A stretch of 64,000 nucleotides of DNA, taken from assembly GCF_000764305.2 (NCBI RefSeq), contig NW_025934888.1, positions 104,757 through 168,756 of the forward strand. Direction: 5' to 3'. Position numbers and translations under genes: made by a program. This document shows positions 24,270 to 37,050 of this stretch, piece by piece. The notes under the pieces are model-generated. The model did no database searches. It was not told the DNA's origin and worked only from the letters and a program-made list of their open reading frames with translations. Positions within the stretch are counted from its first letter, which is position 1. Each line of letters starts with the position of its first letter. Origin of the DNA: Hyalella azteca (taxonomy: Eukaryota; Arthropoda; Malacostraca; Amphipoda; Hyalellidae).

Positions 24270-27200
24270 ATTGTCTTCGGTACAACCATTCATACTTAGT
24301 TCTTTCCGCATGCATTTCTTGTCGGTAGGGAAAAAATACTTTCAAAACTGTAGAGTACTTTTACACGTTATAAAACACTGAAATTTTTCAAGCTGTCAGA
24401 CAGTACAAAAGAAACAAAGTGCAAAAGGTTGTGATACTATCCTTAACGTACAATCTTGTTCGCAGTCTCATGTGTACACAACAGAATTCAACAACTAAAA
24501 CAAATTTTCCAATGATCACCAGCCGTTGATCGTTTCACCTTCCTCTGCAAAGAACAAGCTAACTGGATACGATCGTCTCGGCTCAGACAGACGACTACAT
24601 AAACTTTGAAAAAATGTCTAACAATTACATCGATATCAATTGCGCAGAGTCCAAATTGAAAGTTCAATGTTCCAGCAAAAAAATGGTCAGATTACACCCT
24701 GTGGTACTGGATCAGTAGACAGTGGCGTCTATAAATGACTAAGTACATAGGAGAGCAAGAAGAGGGAAGAAGGCGCGCATTTTGACAGCTAACTTGAGTG
24801 ATTGAACGAACAAAAGAAAAGCTACAATAAGCACACGGAAATACTCTCCAATAATACTACTGATAATGATGGAAAGGAACATGAAACGCAACTTATGTAC
24901 AGCAGTGCAGCACAAGGAAATTTTCGTTAAATGCAGCAAGGCCAACAGAAATCCATAACAATGCGCCAGAAAGTTGACACATGCACCATGTGGTCGAGCC
25001 CAATACAGAAAAAGAACATGAAAGACATCTTGTAGTTATCGTGTTCCGCTGTACATTTTGTCATGATATTCCCGAGGGAAAAACGTCCAATTACAGATAA
25101 ATTACGACCTATGAACGGTAAATATCACTATTTCCACTGGAAGGGAAATAGTATCAAATCTGGAAATGAAATGCGGAACAATGAAAAGCGGTGGGCAAAG
25201 AAAGGAAGCGCGCAACACTGGAAGCCATAAAAGCTAATGTTAGTAAGACACGCACTTAACGAAACCATTAATTAACAGTCGACAAAGGCGTAATAAGTGC
25301 GACTGAAAGCTTAGTGGGGTGATCAAACTTGAAGCCGTCTGGTTGTTAGTCATTTCATCACTGGCCGAAACTCGTGCAAAAAGTTAGTCATCACGAGAAA
25401 GTGTTATATGCCACCTTCATAACGCTGAAACTAAAGTAGAAACGCAAGCCGCCACTACGTGAGATTTGGTCAAAACTTGAGCAATGTAAAAATAAACGCC
25501 GGTGAATTGTGAGCTGGCGGTGGGCCCTGGCGTCATTAGCATCTACAGGCGAGACGAGACGCATCGGCATTGCTCAAAAAATGCAAGGAAACAATATACG
25601 CACACGTAACTTACAGCTATGTTAGATGCTACGTTAAATTATTAATAATAAGTGAGGGCAATAAGTTAAGGCTGGTAAAATGCCAGCGACAATGCCAAAC
25701 CCACCGGGCATCGCTACCGGTAGCAAGTCATCACAGATCTGCAGGAAGAATAATTTCAGATGAGTGGATCTCTCATGTAGTGCTAAGCAAGATTTTCTCA
25801 CAGACCACCGTAACTCTCAATAAGGCTACTGATATGAATGGTCAAAGCAGCTCCTGTAAATAGACGAACCACAATCAACGCTCACACAGAATTGAGCTAA
25901 AAGACTTGTGCGGTCTAATCGGTGACCATTTGTTGAGGGCAGCGCCTTACAAAATATGTATTAAAGTCTGAATACAATTTCAAGTTGTTTGGCAAGCTCT
26001 AGGATCAACGTTAGATGTCTTACACAGAAGTCAAATGCTGAAGGGCTAAAGGAGGCATTCTGTGGAGAGGAATTTCGAGCTGTGCCAAAGATAAACTTCA
26101 GTCTTGCTATGATGGGCTCCTTCCAAATTCTGTTCTTTACTCATTTACTCAATACAACTCGACCTACTGTCATACTTTGAATGTAAATAAAATAAGTGGC
26201 ACCAAAAATAAATTTACAAAAACGCCATGAACCCATCAAAACAAAGAGCACATGACTGAAGAAAGCACAATACGAATGACCTCCCACGCATCCAGTGTAA
26301 CGAGTTTGCCGAGAGATCAGTGAAGAGAATCGTGAGAATTTTAACCTTGAGTAGAAGTGGTACTAATGAACATTGCTGGCAACATTTAACTTTACTGCGA
26401 AATGAAGCATTCAGTTGAACGTTAGGCCACGAAATAAATCTACAGCGGGAGCACGTTTTACGCGAGCTAATCGCATGAAGTTTCAATTTGAAACTAGCGA
26501 TGGAATTCTTGTCAATATCTAGCAAATGAAAAAGAATTTGTTGTCTCTATAGTTTATGCATGTTGAAACTACTGTAAAAATTTACTTACAAACTAAATTC
26601 AATCAACATGGGAAAATTAATACACTGCCAAGTAGCTCGTTAACTACTTTGATATTAATGAACAATTACCATGTAAGAAGAGCACTAAAAGGCAATTGTG
26701 TTGTATGATACACGAGAAGCACATGAACTACTTGGCTGCAGCTGTACAGGCAGATCTTACGCGAAGTGATGTAGAAACGTTCGTGATGGAACAAAACTAC
26801 CAATGCCATCTGACTTCAACGTTTATCTAAATTAAATTACTACGTATTAACACGGAACTTCTAGACCACATGTAACCTAAGTATTTACAAAATAAACCAA
26901 AGAGCTTTCAAATTGCTAAGACGTAGATATATTAATACGGGAAAATGACAACGCAACGAAGGGATTGCGACCACCAAACCACACAAAAGACAAGGCTGGC
27001 CTCCACGTTTTGATAATATGTAGCATGATCTTGAGATGCACAATAGCTCACCCAAGACTATGAAATGTTCACTTAGTAATAATTGATAAATATTATAATT
27101 CAATATGATCATAATTTGAATTGCGCTAGAACAGAAACAACACAAGAGGCTTAGGTTGCTTACGCCCATCTTTGGATTGATGAACTAAAAAATAACAGGT

Positions 27201-28383
27201 AAACATTACTAAAATCAATATGAGTTATTAGCAATTGTTCTATTGATCTTGAAACAAATTTCAGCCATTTAACTCAACAATATAGATCAATTTGAGCAAA
27301 ACGGATTAGAAGAAGACAGACTCCAAGATAATATAAATGCGAAAAAAGTTATATTTTCCTCGGTCTATTTAGATGCGGAAAAGCGTGCAGACCGGGAGGC
27401 GGCGATCCATCGTGGCCTGGGACTGCTACGTCCGTAACAAATACCAAGTATACCAAGGAGCGCAAGCTATTAAAGACGCTCAGCTAACACGGGAAGTCAC
27501 GTTCACAGCCGCTATGCAAGGATCGCTTCAAACAGCCAGTACGCGTCAACTCCAGGCAAGAGGGGGACGTGATCTTATCCAATTGATCTATTATTATAAC
27601 CAAATACTTTTTATTATTTCGCTCACTGCGTTGCTTTTATTAGTAAAATTATTTCGGTCAACCATAGCAAAAATGTTGGCTCGTGCAGAGGATTTAATCA
27701 CACAGTTAATTTACTTATTAAATCATCACAAAGACACCAAAATCCAACCGCAGCGGTTCACCAAAACACTTCAATTTTTATACCTAAAATTGTGCACGTA
27801 TTAGTATAAGTAAATCTTCCTGATACTGATATGCCATTTTTCCTCAAGATGGATTCCTGAGCGAATGCGGACAAGTAAGGCTAACGGATGACTTGCAAAA
27901 ACATAAATAATTCCGTTAATAAGCAAAACGATTTTTAGCTACAGATTTAGTGACAGTCGAGAATCGCGTGAGAGAAATGAGATAATACCTATGCACGAAA
28001 AACATCAATGAAATAATGACGAGCTCTGAGGAAGCATAAGAGTTTTACTGTTACGCGCGACACAAAATCTAGGCAGCATAGCAGTAGCTAGGCACTCGCT
28101 CACGCGAGTTAACATCTTGTTTTAAAGCCCTTATTATCACACCGAAATTCTCATAATCTTGCCAGAAAACACAAGTTTAACATTTTGAAGCAAACACAGT
28201 GGACAATGAAAAAATTTGTTTTCACTATTCCAAACTTACTACAGTCTCCCTTCTCACAGTTCACAAATAATACTATCAATTCAAGTTCGCAACTATTCTG
28301 AAAATGAATATAAGAGGAATTCTGTTGAGCGTGGAACAAACGTGCAACACACGATTTCGCTGTGATGGGTGCTAGTCATTGTT
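24270..28383. other. Non-genic stretch
   Basis: About 4 kb without a recognised exon. A 143-codon plus-strand frame at 27373-27804 has a hydrophobic segment near its middle but no family resemblance and no splice context, and is not called. Confidence 0.4.
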
Positions 28384-28938
28384 ATTAGATGAAGTATTCA
28401 TAATACGATTTGATATAAATCTGTATTATCGGTGAAACTATTATCAGTTATTTAATACGACGTGACCAATATTGGCACAATAAATACCTGCGTTAAATAT
28501 TGATGGCTGCACAATTTACTGACCTCACATTGATATAATTTACAGAATTATAAGGTGAAGTTAACACTATAACATTCACGAATGAGTCGTGAACTCAGCA
28601 TAGCAAGTGTGCAGCTGCAGCCAACAAGTTGATTCATCAACCAATGCCAAGGGTTGACAAAAAAGTTAACATTGTCTTTACAAAACTTCTCTTTAACTTC
28701 ACTTCTTGTTTGTCTGTCTGTCTGCTACAAATCTTATAATCGAAATTTAACCCACTTCTACTTATCCTATCGATCTGAAATTTTGCACACTTGCGTAAAG
28801 TTGGAGACAATGCAAGAATCAAATGACAAAATAAATGATTTTAAAAATAAAAATCAATAATTTTTTTAGATTAAAATGATAAAAATTATTGATCAAAGTG
28901 AAACATTAAAATCACATGTGCAAACACATCAAGGAAAT
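28384..28938. repeat. Direct duplication, copy 1 with extra ~187-bp insert
   Basis: Begins ATTAGATGAAGTATTCATAA and ends CACATCAAGGAAAT. It is over 95% similar by eye to 28939-29306, except for an extra segment at about 28680-28866. That segment contains TTGTCTGTCTGTCTG and ATCTGAAATTTTGCACAC, wording typical of arthropod short retroelements. Confidence 0.9.
28680..28866. mobile_element. Possible SINE/short retroelement insert
   Basis: This segment is present in duplication copy 1 and absent from copy 2. It is bounded by short T-runs, carries a GTCT microsatellite and an A-rich right end (AAAATAAAAATCAATAA). Either it inserted into copy 1 or copy 2 lost it. Confidence 0.35.
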
Positions 28939-29306
28939 ATTAGATGAAGTAGTCATAATACGATTTGATATAAATCTGTATTATCGGTGAAACTATTACC
29001 AGTTATTTAATACGACGTGACCAATATTGGCACAATAAATACCTGCGTTAAATATTGATGGCTGCACAATTTACTGACCTCACATTGATACATTGATATA
29101 ATTTACAGAATTATAAGGCGAAGTTAACACTATAACATTCACGAATGAGTCGTGAACTCAGCATAGCAAGTGTGCAGCCAACAAGTTGATTCATCAACCA
29201 ATGCCAAGGGTTGACAAAAAAGTTAACATTGTCTTTTAGATTAGAATGATAAAAATTATTGATCAAAGTGAAACATTAAAATCACATGTGCAAACACATC
29301 AAGGAA
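28939..29306. repeat. Direct duplication, copy 2
   Basis: Colinear with copy 1 apart from the missing insert, a small CATTGATA duplication and a 6-bp deletion near the CTGCAG motif. Confidence 0.9.
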
Positions 29307-31001
29307 GGTGATTAAACAACCGAGCAAAACGAATGGGAAATTCTAATAATAGAAGCAACAACGGAAATTAAAATTAAATAAAACTAGAATAACGATTTAC
29401 TCCAGCCACAACATCAATGAAGAATACCCATCATGTCTGCTCCTATAGACTGGACAATGGACATGCCCTAAACTTCCAGTGTAACGCGGGCCGTCACAGC
29501 AGCCAGGATACCGAAGGCTTAATACAGCTCATTCCAGGCGCTCTAATATTCTTGCTAACATTCTGCAAGTGGAAATTTACGAACAACCCAATTCGATGGT
29601 AATTACTTACAAGTGTTGGATAAAGTGCAACCCATTTAATCATGCACCACATGAATGAATTGCACCAGCGTAAATTCAGTCAGCTTTTATGCAGAAGAAG
29701 AGCTAGCAGATTAGAAACTTGCACTCGTTGTGTAACCAATTGAAACGAAATCAAATAAATAACAACTTACAGAGCACACTACATCACATTGTTCTACCGC
29801 AACTCAGCACTGGTTTGGCACTAACCTAGCTAATGATTAGTTTACAGTTGGAGCAGTTTGGTGGACGAAAATAATTTTTGGTAATGAATTCAAGATCTGG
29901 AATAAGAAAATATTCGCTAGGAACAACTTAGGGGGAAGAAAAAGGATAAATTTACAAGAATGGCAAGTAGTCCTTTCCTGAAAACAAGTGAGAGAAGCAA
30001 CGATTTCTCTCAAACAAAATCGAATGGAAATCTGTGTATCAATAACCAGTTTTGCGTTACGACAAAAAATTTGACACTTTCGTTTCAATAATTAGCCAAA
30101 GAAAAAGTCACATCACGTTGTCTATCTTTAGCGTGAATAATCAAAACCAGAACATAACAATCATTTTACAATCCAGTAGCAGTCTTGATCTGAAAAGCTA
30201 AAAGTTGAATCGATTTTTAAATCCAGCAAAGTTTACAAGTGTTGGGGACTGAAGACGGTCGAGCAATCTTGAAATGAAAAAAACTATGTGCCGAGATTAT
30301 GGTCACTGGAAGTGAAAATTTTCTAATAATCAAAGGACCGTTCAATAAATTGCTATGGGCATGATCAAAGAAAGCATCTCGCATTTTATCGTGCCGTACC
30401 AGACTACTTAAAGCAAAAACTGCTTTTCCACTCGACCAAATTCACTGTGTAACTTAAGGGAACTTTGGCTCGTGAACATCTAAAGGAATCGTAATAGTAA
30501 GGACAGGATACAAAATAATCTCACCAGACGACTATCGAGTCAATCGCTAAAAACGAGTAAAGAGGTTAATTACGAAAAAAACAAAGTTATGTTCCAACAT
30601 GAACTTGAGACAGATAATGGTAGAAAAACAGACATTATTGATCCCCATGACTCCATCCACATGAAGAAAAGCAACGACACCATTCCGTTGCAAAATAGGA
30701 ACAATAGGCACACAAACAGCTGGATTCCTACAATTTCTTGAAAAGTTGCAGCATTACCAAAATGCTGCAAAAATTGTCCCAAATTACAGGGGCAAATCGA
30801 GACTGATTGTGAGTACTGATAAATTCGAGGAGTTCTCGTGAAGTTTAGTTCTCGTTTTAACGTGAATATGGATTGATACTGCTTTACACATTGTTGCGCT
30901 AGTTGGTCATCATTAATGGGCAGATATTTGTTCATTAAGCTGAACCTTCAAGAAACTTTATAAGCCACAAGAAGGAGTAAATACTAGTTCACTTATGAAG
31001 T
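29307..31001. other. Non-genic; includes 3' flank of TRF2
   Basis: No exon was recognised. The part next to 31001 must hold the TRF2 3' UTR on the minus strand, but no minus-strand AATAAA was found within about 1.5 kb of the stop, so its end is not set. Confidence 0.4.
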
Positions 31002-31369
31002 TCAAGAGAATCCGTCATCGACGTCTTCCATATCATCAGAACTATCATCGGAGTCGTCAGACACAAGATCAATAGGACCTAATTTTCTAAGCTTATTGTC
31101 GTTCCCGAAAGACAAATCGCTACGCTTGCGCTTCATGAATGATGGTGGCGAGTCAGGAAACTCATCTATGAAGGAAGGCGGCCCCACACCAGGTTCCTCT
31201 TCTTCATCTTCATCAAGAGAGAAGCCAACGGGTCGATGTCGCACGGCGTGGTTTGCGACGCTGGTCGCGCTACGTCGCGCCTCCTCTTCGGCCGTGCGTT
31301 CTTTGGAGAACTCGCTCACCAGAGGATACACATGCTCGATGGCTGCCTGCACGTTAGCGATGCTCGGTG
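31002..31369 (-). CDS. Trf2: TRF2 last exon: end of core plus acidic tail
   Basis: Starts APSIANVQAAIEHVYPLV, the last helix of the second TBP repeat, then continues with EEEARR, DEDEEEE, a KRKR cluster (possible nuclear signal) and a tail of Asp-Ser repeats with SDDSDDSSDD, a likely CK2-type substrate. Stop TGA at 31002-31004. Confidence 0.9.
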
Positions 31370-34300
31370 CTGCACAGCATATCATTAATGAGCAATTTCA
31401 AATGTCTTAATTAAAGATAATCATTTTGTACACAAGGTCTAGGGGCAGGTGGAGTATCAGAGACAAGTATATATTGTTTCAATTCGTACTAGTGTTTGAA
31501 ATTATGATTAGGTTATGTCCCTGATATAATACCTGCTTGATCCACATCAGATCACAATGAGTTGAAAACGCTCAAGCAAAGATTATTCTGTTATGAAAGT
31601 ATGCATGGCTGAAATTGTTATTAACATAGTTTCAACAATGAAAATTGCAACACAAATTTCAGGAATAACATTTCAAATTTAAACGTAATGTCAAAACAAT
31701 GAATGTGCTGAGCACCAAAGGCATGCACGCTCACCAGTGACTGTTATGCTGCCAGTCGAGAATATTTTGAGGGTTGCTTTAGGGTGAGGAATTCTGTAGG
31801 TAACGCCAGGGTGGAGCTCTGGTTCATAACTGCAACATACGAGTAGACAGTTAAGACTGCAGCAATAGCATTTCATGTACCTGGTATCAACAGTTGGCAG
31901 CATGGTAATTTTAATGCTAAGAATATGATCTATATGCATCCAAAGGTATTTGAAAAAAAAATCCCTTCGAGATCAAAAGAGCCAATTTGTCTATGTCTTG
32001 TATCAAGTTTCAAGTACAATGCATATGAGATACTAACTGAACAAAGCAATAGCTGAAGAGAATGTGAAGTGAAGCAAGAAAAATTGTTTTCAGCATCGCT
32101 CTATCGTTGTTTGATCATCATATCACTTGCACTCGTCTTTGTGGTAACGTTAGCAGAGTATAATTCTGTGCAGTACAAATTTCATCTGACTCATAATTGA
32201 AGTGGCCACTTTGGGTCTTTTCATGAGCACCATACTATAATGGAATTTATATGTACTTATATCATAAGTCTGCTTGAACCGTAAGATAACAAGGAATCTA
32301 AAAGCAAAGAAAACGCCAAGTAAATTCACCATATCGATATTGAAAACGTTCATTTATGCATCTTGCATTGTAGTATTTCGAAGTACGTTTGTAATACTGT
32401 TCATTCAGTTGTCAATGTGAAGTCCTGCATGATGTCACAAAATAGATTTACCTTGTCAAGGCTCATGCCGACGGAGTTGTTGTTACCTTGCACTGTTGCG
32501 GTGCTGCCGTGAGAAGGGCGTGATCTTAATGGCGAAGGGCATGGTACATGTGCCGAGAACGTTGACGACACGGAAGTTCTTGAAGCGCGTCTTGCAGCCA
32601 AGCTTTTGCAGAGCGCGAGCCACGCGACGAGCGGCCGTGCGTGCCTCGACTTCTGATGTTGAACCTGTTCGGTAAAACGTCTTCATATTTTGCATCAACA
32701 GGTTAAGGATAATTAAATCGCTCATTATTACTCAAAATAATTTACTGTTAGTTTATGACGTCGAGGCAACTGATGTTTGTGATTTCCTGAATTTCTTGCA
32801 ACTAACATGCCAATTATTGAGCAACAATGCAGATCACGGATTATTTACTCATTAAAGAAAAACTGCACATACATGTTAACTAAACAGTGAAGGACATAAT
32901 TCCTTGAAGAGTTTTGTTCATGGGCTTGTTCATACATGCTTTAATTGAACACTGAAGTTTGTGTGGTAGTAAAAGATTATTGTATAACTGCATTTTTCCT
33001 TGAATGATGAAAAATATGCATCTGAGTGACATGCTAAACTTGAAATGGGCACAAATCTACAGAAGCCTGCATGGTTTTGAAACTAAATTCCATTGAAGAA
33101 TTGCAAGCTACGCCTCTTGAGCAGCAGAGCAGGCGCCCACCTGTGCAGGTAATTTTGCCAGAAGACCAGATGGAAGCTGTCGTGGGGGGTTTGCGTAGCT
33201 TCATCGTCACCATCTGAAAATGGTTTAAATACATGAAAAGAGCACAGCATTAACATGGAGGAAAGAGAATATGGTTCACATACATGAATATTGCACAACA
33301 TAAACACGGAGGAAAGAGAATATGGTTCACATACATGAATACTGCACAACATAAACACGGAGGAAAGAGAATATGGTTCACATACATGAATAGTGCATAT
33401 AAACACGACGGCAAGAGAATATGGTTCACATACATGAATACTGCACAACATAAACACGGAGGCAAGAGAATATGGTTCACATACATGAATAGTGCACAAC
33501 ATAAACACCTGTCTCTTATACACATCTAGATGTGTATAAGAGACAGCATGAATAGTGCACAACATAAATACGGAGGCAAGAGAATATGGTTCACATACAT
33601 GAATAGTGCACAACATAAATACAGAGGCAAGAGAATATGGTTCACATACATGAATAGTGCACAACATAAATATGGAGGCAAGAGAATATGGTTCACATAC
33701 ATGAATAGTGCACAACATAAATACAGAGGCAAGAGAATATGGTTCACATACATGAATAGTGCACAACATAAATATGGAGGCAAGAGAATATGGTTCACAT
33801 ACATGAATAGTGCACAACATAAATACAGAGGCAAGAGAATATGGTTCACATACATGAATAGTGCACAACATAAATATGGAGGCAAGAGAATATGGTTCAC
33901 ATACATGAATAGTGCACAACATAAACACAGAGGCAAGAGAATATGGTTCACATACATGAATACCATCAAACAGGGTAAAAAGTGACAGTTATAGCATTTT
34001 TTTGTTAATAACTTCTTACCATAAAACATTTTACAAATGTGTTTGGGCTTATTTTTAAAGGTCTTTGCGATGGCTATTGTATGGCATCTCCAAATAATTC
34101 CAAATGCAATTTGTAAGGTGCTGGGCGCAATATAAAAGGCTCCTGAATTAATCTGGAAATGGGGTACGTAATTAGGGACACTTGCAATAAAACTCAGTTT
34201 TAAAATGCTTGAAGCATGCAGAGTGTACTCATGTATTATTAACAGTGCTCTGAAGTCCTCCTCTTTCATTGTAGATGATATAAATGTAGAACAAATGACA

Positions 34301-37037
34301 TTTTCTGCAATTTTTACTCGTTTTCCCTTTATTCTAAGCAAGGTGAATGTAATCAAATTTCTTTGTTGTTAATTAATTTTTTCATTAACTGGAGCCTTTG
34401 CTAACCAAGGCAGTTCACTCCAAATGCAGTTTTAGGGGTGTCCCTTATTACCCCGTTTTGCACAAATGACCGCCATTTTTTCTTGGAATGAGATATGCAA
34501 ATTCTGTCAATCACGTTTTTAAGCCAACAACAGTGTGAACTTTTATGTAAGTAAAATTTTTCAATATGACAAATATTTTTTCTGCTACAGACCTTAGCAG
34601 ATGTACTTTTCCAAAATCTAACTCTTCACACTTTTTTTCAGAGATTTTTTAGGGGTAATACATGTATAATTTCTCAACTTGCTTTATGCTGTAAAGATAG
34701 TAAAAATGTTCAACTTTACGCCACTATTTTTAATTTTGAAATATTTGTATTAGTTTAGCTGCTACAAAATTTCTACAAAATGTTGGAGGACTGTCCCTTT
34801 TTACCCCGCCCATCCCTTTTTACCCTGTTTGATGGTAGTGCACAACCCAAACATGGAGGCAAGAGAATACGGTTCACATATCAAATACAGGAATATCACA
34901 CAACATAAACACCAAGAGAATATAATAAAATTCACTTTTTAACTAGAACCAGATTTTGACAGCCAAAATAATATTTGAAAATATCCAACCCCATTGATTG
35001 AGTATTCTTTTATTAGAGTAATTTGGAATCAAATCCAAAAACCAAGCAAATAAAATCCATTTGGAAAAATCTCTCTCATAAATAAAATACTGCTGTCCTG
35101 TGCAATCATTACTTAGAAATAAGAATGCTATATAAAACCATCAATGGGCAAGAAATTTTGCATTTCTGAGTAAAAATAAAATTTGGGCTTCTAAAATGAT
35201 CAAGCTTTCAATGAACAGTAAAAACAGATAACACAGGACAATTGAATGAAAACAGAAAAAAAGAATTGTTTGAAAAAAGGCAAGACTCACCCCATGCTCT
35301 CGCCGGTACTCCACATTATTGCCATTTGTAGCTACTTCCCGCAAGTTTATATGGCACCCAACAGAGTACGAACACACAACATTGTTGATGACAATGTCAA
35401 TAACTCCAGGGTCTGATTCACCGCCACCACCAGCATCTTCTTTCTTCTCCAACTCTGCAGTCTGATGGAATTCAAGTGCAGTGATTAATACGCAAATAAT
35501 GTTATACTTTTATTAATGAAACTTATTATAGAAATAAAAGCAAAAAGTTCCAGAGAATGCTTAAAAAAAATTTCCAATTCACAAAGAAAATGAAAAATTC
35601 AACAGCATAGAACTTGATGCTTACCTTTTCAGTGCCTGACAGAAAACCATTACTGGTTGTGTTGATAACCTGGCCAACTTCTTGAATATCGTCATCATCA
35701 TCATCATCTTGATGAATTTCTGGAGAAGAGGTCTGAGGCTGAGTGTTTTCCTGAGCCTCAACAGCAGCACCATTGGTCAGTTGACAATTTTTACCTCCAT
35801 CCAACTCACTATCTTGATTAGTTGAAGGAACATTCATTTCCACCTCAGCAAGGGGGGACTGAAAGCTTGGCATATCACTCTCTTTGCTCTGAACATTATT
35901 GGAGGGCATAATAGCAGGTGCTGAAGGTGCTGTGCCATTCACAGACACACAATTTGATTGGACGACCGAGTTAGGAATGCTAGCCACATTAGAAATTGCT
36001 GATAATAATTGTTGGGATTGTGAAACTGAAATTATTTGTGGGTGGGGTTGAATAGCTTGTAAGTGAAGCTGTGGCTGAGATCCACCTATTTGTTGACTAG
36101 TGGTTGCAACAACTTGATTGGTGACATTCATAGACTGCTGCTGCTGTTGCTTCTCCAACAAAGCATGAGCACTTGCAATTGACACAAGCTGAACGCCAGG
36201 TAAAACAACTTGTTGCTGCTGTGGTTGCAACTGAAGGGATTGTATTGCAATAGGAGTTTGTTGACGCTGTTGAAGTTGCTGCAATTGTTGAGCTGTTATC
36301 TGGAAAGGCTGATTGATAATTATTCTACCATCAGGTAGCTGATGCCCCTGATGTAATTTGTTGTTGGGAGCAATACGAATGATCTGAGTTTGTGTTGGCT
36401 GCTGGAGTCTGAGAACTTGCTGTGGTTGCTGTTGAAGTCGAATTAGTTGCTGTTGAGGATTTTGAAGTCTGATGATCTGAGGCTGAGACCCTAGCTGAGG
36501 TTGCTGCTGTAACTGTTGCTCTAACAACTTTTGCAGCTGCTGCTGTGTAAGGCACAATTTACCCATAGTTGGGACATTAGTTGCAGGAGCAGCACCTACA
36601 ATATTGGAAGTTGTGATCATCTTGCCATTTTGGGCTCTAATAATTGTATTGCCATTGGCTAAGTTGGTTTGAAGAACCCCATTGGAAGCAATGGTAGAAA
36701 TGCCATTAGCAGTGAAGGAAGGTAAGCTACCAGTAACTGAGGTAACCACTCCATTATTGGTGTTGGCCAACATGGCTCCAACATTAACAACATTGGAATT
36801 GACACAACTGATTGCTCCACTGCCATTCACTGAATGCATTAATGAGCCATTCGAAGCAACTCCAGCAACACTCTGCATTAGTACTCCATTATTTACAGCT
36901 TGAGATGTTGTAATGTTCCCAGAATATGTCATGGAGCCATTTGCTATTCCAGAAGCAACACTGGAGTCACTAGTGGAATTAAATACCACTTTACGAAATG
37001 TTATCACTCCATTGCTAGATCCACTGTTTTGCTTCAT
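31002..37037 (-). CDS. Trf2: TBP-related factor 2 (TRF2/TBPL1), long form
   Basis: TRF2 is a TBP paralogue that binds TFIIA/TFIIB but not TATA boxes and directs transcription from TATA-less promoters. Coding exons on the minus strand: 37037-35625, 35461-35291, 33213-33141, 32664-32487, 31829-31735 and 31369-31002; all phases join, giving 765 residues. Residues 1-471 are an Asn/Gly/Ser-rich then Gln-rich tract, as in the long insect isoform. The core saddle follows: DIVINNVVCSYSVGCHINLR, MKLRKPPTTASIWSSGKITC, ARRVARALQKLG, FRVVNVLGTCTMPF, SYEPELHPGVTYRI and KIFSTGSITVTG, each aligned with human TBPL1. After the core, about 95 residues not found in human TBPL1 include DEDEEEE and a C-terminal Asp/Ser run. 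The ATG at 37035-37037 is preceded by TTTTCCAG at 37051, so a non-coding exon lies upstream. Confidence 0.93.
33240..33962. repeat. 51-bp minisatellite in TRF2 intron 2
   Basis: About 14 units with the pattern ACATGAATAGTGCACAACAT then AAATAYRGAGGCAAGAGAAT then ATGGTTCACAT. Because 51 is divisible by 3, it leaves frames open on both strands that are not genes. To the right of 33546 the units alternate between TACAGAGG and TATGGAGG forms, a 102-bp higher-order period. Units to the left are mainly CACGGAGG forms. The array is broken by library adaptor at 33509-33546. Confidence 0.95.
33509..33546. other. Nextera mate-pair junction adaptor (artefact)
   Basis: CTGTCTCTTATACACATCT followed directly by its reverse complement: the Tn5 19-bp mosaic end in inverted duplicate, exactly the 38-bp circularisation junction of Nextera mate-pair libraries. 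It sits inside a minisatellite, where assemblers join poorly. It is not part of the genome. Confidence 0.97.
33963..34835. mobile_element. Family A element, complete, inserted in a minisatellite unit
   Basis: 873 bp with perfect terminal inverted repeats of at least 19 bp (CCATCAAACAGGGTAAAAA), flanked by TA at 33961-33962 and 34836-34837. Left flank ends CATGAA-TA and right flank begins TA-GTGCACAAC, which together restore the minisatellite unit GAATAGTGCAC. No transposase frame. Relatives: 37625-38160 (interrupted) and 18955-19266 (right half). Confidence 0.9.
35625..37037 (-). CDS. Trf2: TRF2 exon 1: Q-rich N-terminal domain
   Basis: 471 codons, no DNA-binding domain. The first third is rich in Asn, Gly, Ser and Val. 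The middle carries Gln runs with LRLQ/IRLQ spacing, such as QLIRLQQQPQQVLRLQQP. The end is acidic (seven Asp in a row, then IQEVGQ). Internal ATGs (for example in KESDMPS and EVEMNVP) could start shorter forms, since exon 2 has no Met ahead of the core. Confidence 0.88.
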
Positions 37038-37050
37038 TATAATTAACACT
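37038..37050 (-). other. Trf2: 5' UTR portion of TRF2 exon holding the ATG
   Basis: Minus-strand sequence reads TTTTCCAG then AGTGTTAATTATA before the ATG. An in-frame TAA cannot be excluded because the upstream exon is unknown. Confidence 0.6.

Noticed and set aside
27373..27804. 143-codon plus-strand frame with a hydrophobic segment
   Set aside because: No known family, no convincing splice or start context, and base composition like the surrounding non-coding DNA.
33083..34356. Long frames on both strands (up to 281 codons) with 17-residue repeats such as MLCTIHVCEPYSLAS
   Set aside because: They are the translation of the 51-bp minisatellite, open because 51 is a multiple of 3, and they run through the synthetic adaptor.
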